Origin: Cristatella mucedo
Taxonomy: Eukaryota > Bryozoa > Phylactolaemata > Cristatellidae
Assembly: GCA_009760855.2 (NCBI GenBank)
Contig: WPIO01000007.1
Location: forward strand, 7,058,501 to 7,122,500
Direction: 5' to 3'
DNA: 64,000 nt
Positions within the stretch are counted from its first letter, which is position 1. Every line of letters starts with the position of its first letter. Made by a program: the position numbers and the translations under genes. The notes under the pieces are model-generated. The model saw only the letters and a list, made by a program, of their open reading frames with translations. It had not been told where the DNA came from and did not search any database. This document shows, one piece after another, positions 63,755-64,000 of the stretch.

Positions 63755-64000
63755 AAGCCTTACCTAGTTATGGGCAAACCAAGTGTGATTCAGAAATTGG
63801 AAAGGCTAGCACTCAAAATCGGCTCTGCCAGCATATCTGTGTTGTATCTGCACGATAGCTAGGTGCCACATTCTTAAGTGACCTTTCGTTAGACGACCAC
63901 ATCAGCTCCACAGTCAAGCAACAAATGCCTGCTTTCAGCTTCATAACATTGCTAAAATTTGGGCTTGTTTAGACAGGGATACCACATCTAAGTTGGCTCA
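63755..64000 (+). mobile_element. L2-A LINE fragment, cut by the window end
   Basis: It starts at the post-palm block (LVMGKPSVIQKLERLALKIG near 63765) and continues through SLDDHISSTVK near 63880 to the last base, so it runs on beyond the window. It has small indels. Confidence 0.82.

Overview
This is nuclear DNA from a multicellular animal, most likely an invertebrate with a repeat-rich genome; I cannot name the species. The evidence is GT-AG introns in two recognisable animal genes, many 5'-truncated non-LTR retrotransposons of the CR1/L2 group, tRNA-derived SINEs, a Ty3/gypsy element, Tc1-like and hAT-like relics and long dinucleotide microsatellites. Nothing looks bacterial: there are no operons, rRNA genes, CRISPR arrays or independent tRNA genes.

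Two host genes can be assembled, both on the + strand. The first is a C2H2 zinc-finger protein gene with six visible exons (9156-9674, 22133-22234, 25947-26528, 26891-27451, 27804-27935, 29237-30408). All five visible introns are phase 1 and every junction keeps one reading frame, giving at least about 1,021 residues and some 14 zinc fingers. The 5' end was not found. The first finger resembles the opening finger of the ZFP64/ZNF341 type. The second gene is the 5' part of a HEATR3/SYO1-like gene (ribosomal protein import adaptor), with exons at 56752-56898, 58708-58868 and 60414-60501; the rest lies beyond the window.

Nearly everything else is mobile DNA. From 1 to 9 kb there are fragments of one L2-type LINE family (here L2-A), including an inverted pair, plus a near-perfect 585-bp tandem duplication. 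The 12.5-kb zinc-finger intron (9.7-22.1 kb) holds the best L2-A copy, with an open 481-residue reverse-transcriptase ORF at 13148-14593, and a copy of a second LINE family (L2-B). The 31.5-46.8 kb interval is a pile of nested insertions: L2-B and L2-A copies, two SINE families, a Tc1 relic, and a hAT-like transposon split by a solo LTR. A nearly complete 6.77-kb Ty3/gypsy element with matching target-site duplications occupies 46998-53764. It is followed by a long GA/GATA tract and sparse sequence up to the HEATR3-like gene, whose introns also carry SINE, microsatellite and Tc1 material.

The parts are linked. SINE-A ends in the same hairpin tail as the L2 LINEs, which suggests it is mobilised by their enzyme. 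A second tRNA-headed family, SINE-B, has a different 3' end and was twice split by a LINE insertion. The clearest candidates for something unusual are the hAT-like transposase, which recalls a group I associate with oomycetes, the paired SINE families, and the duplication and palindrome structures.
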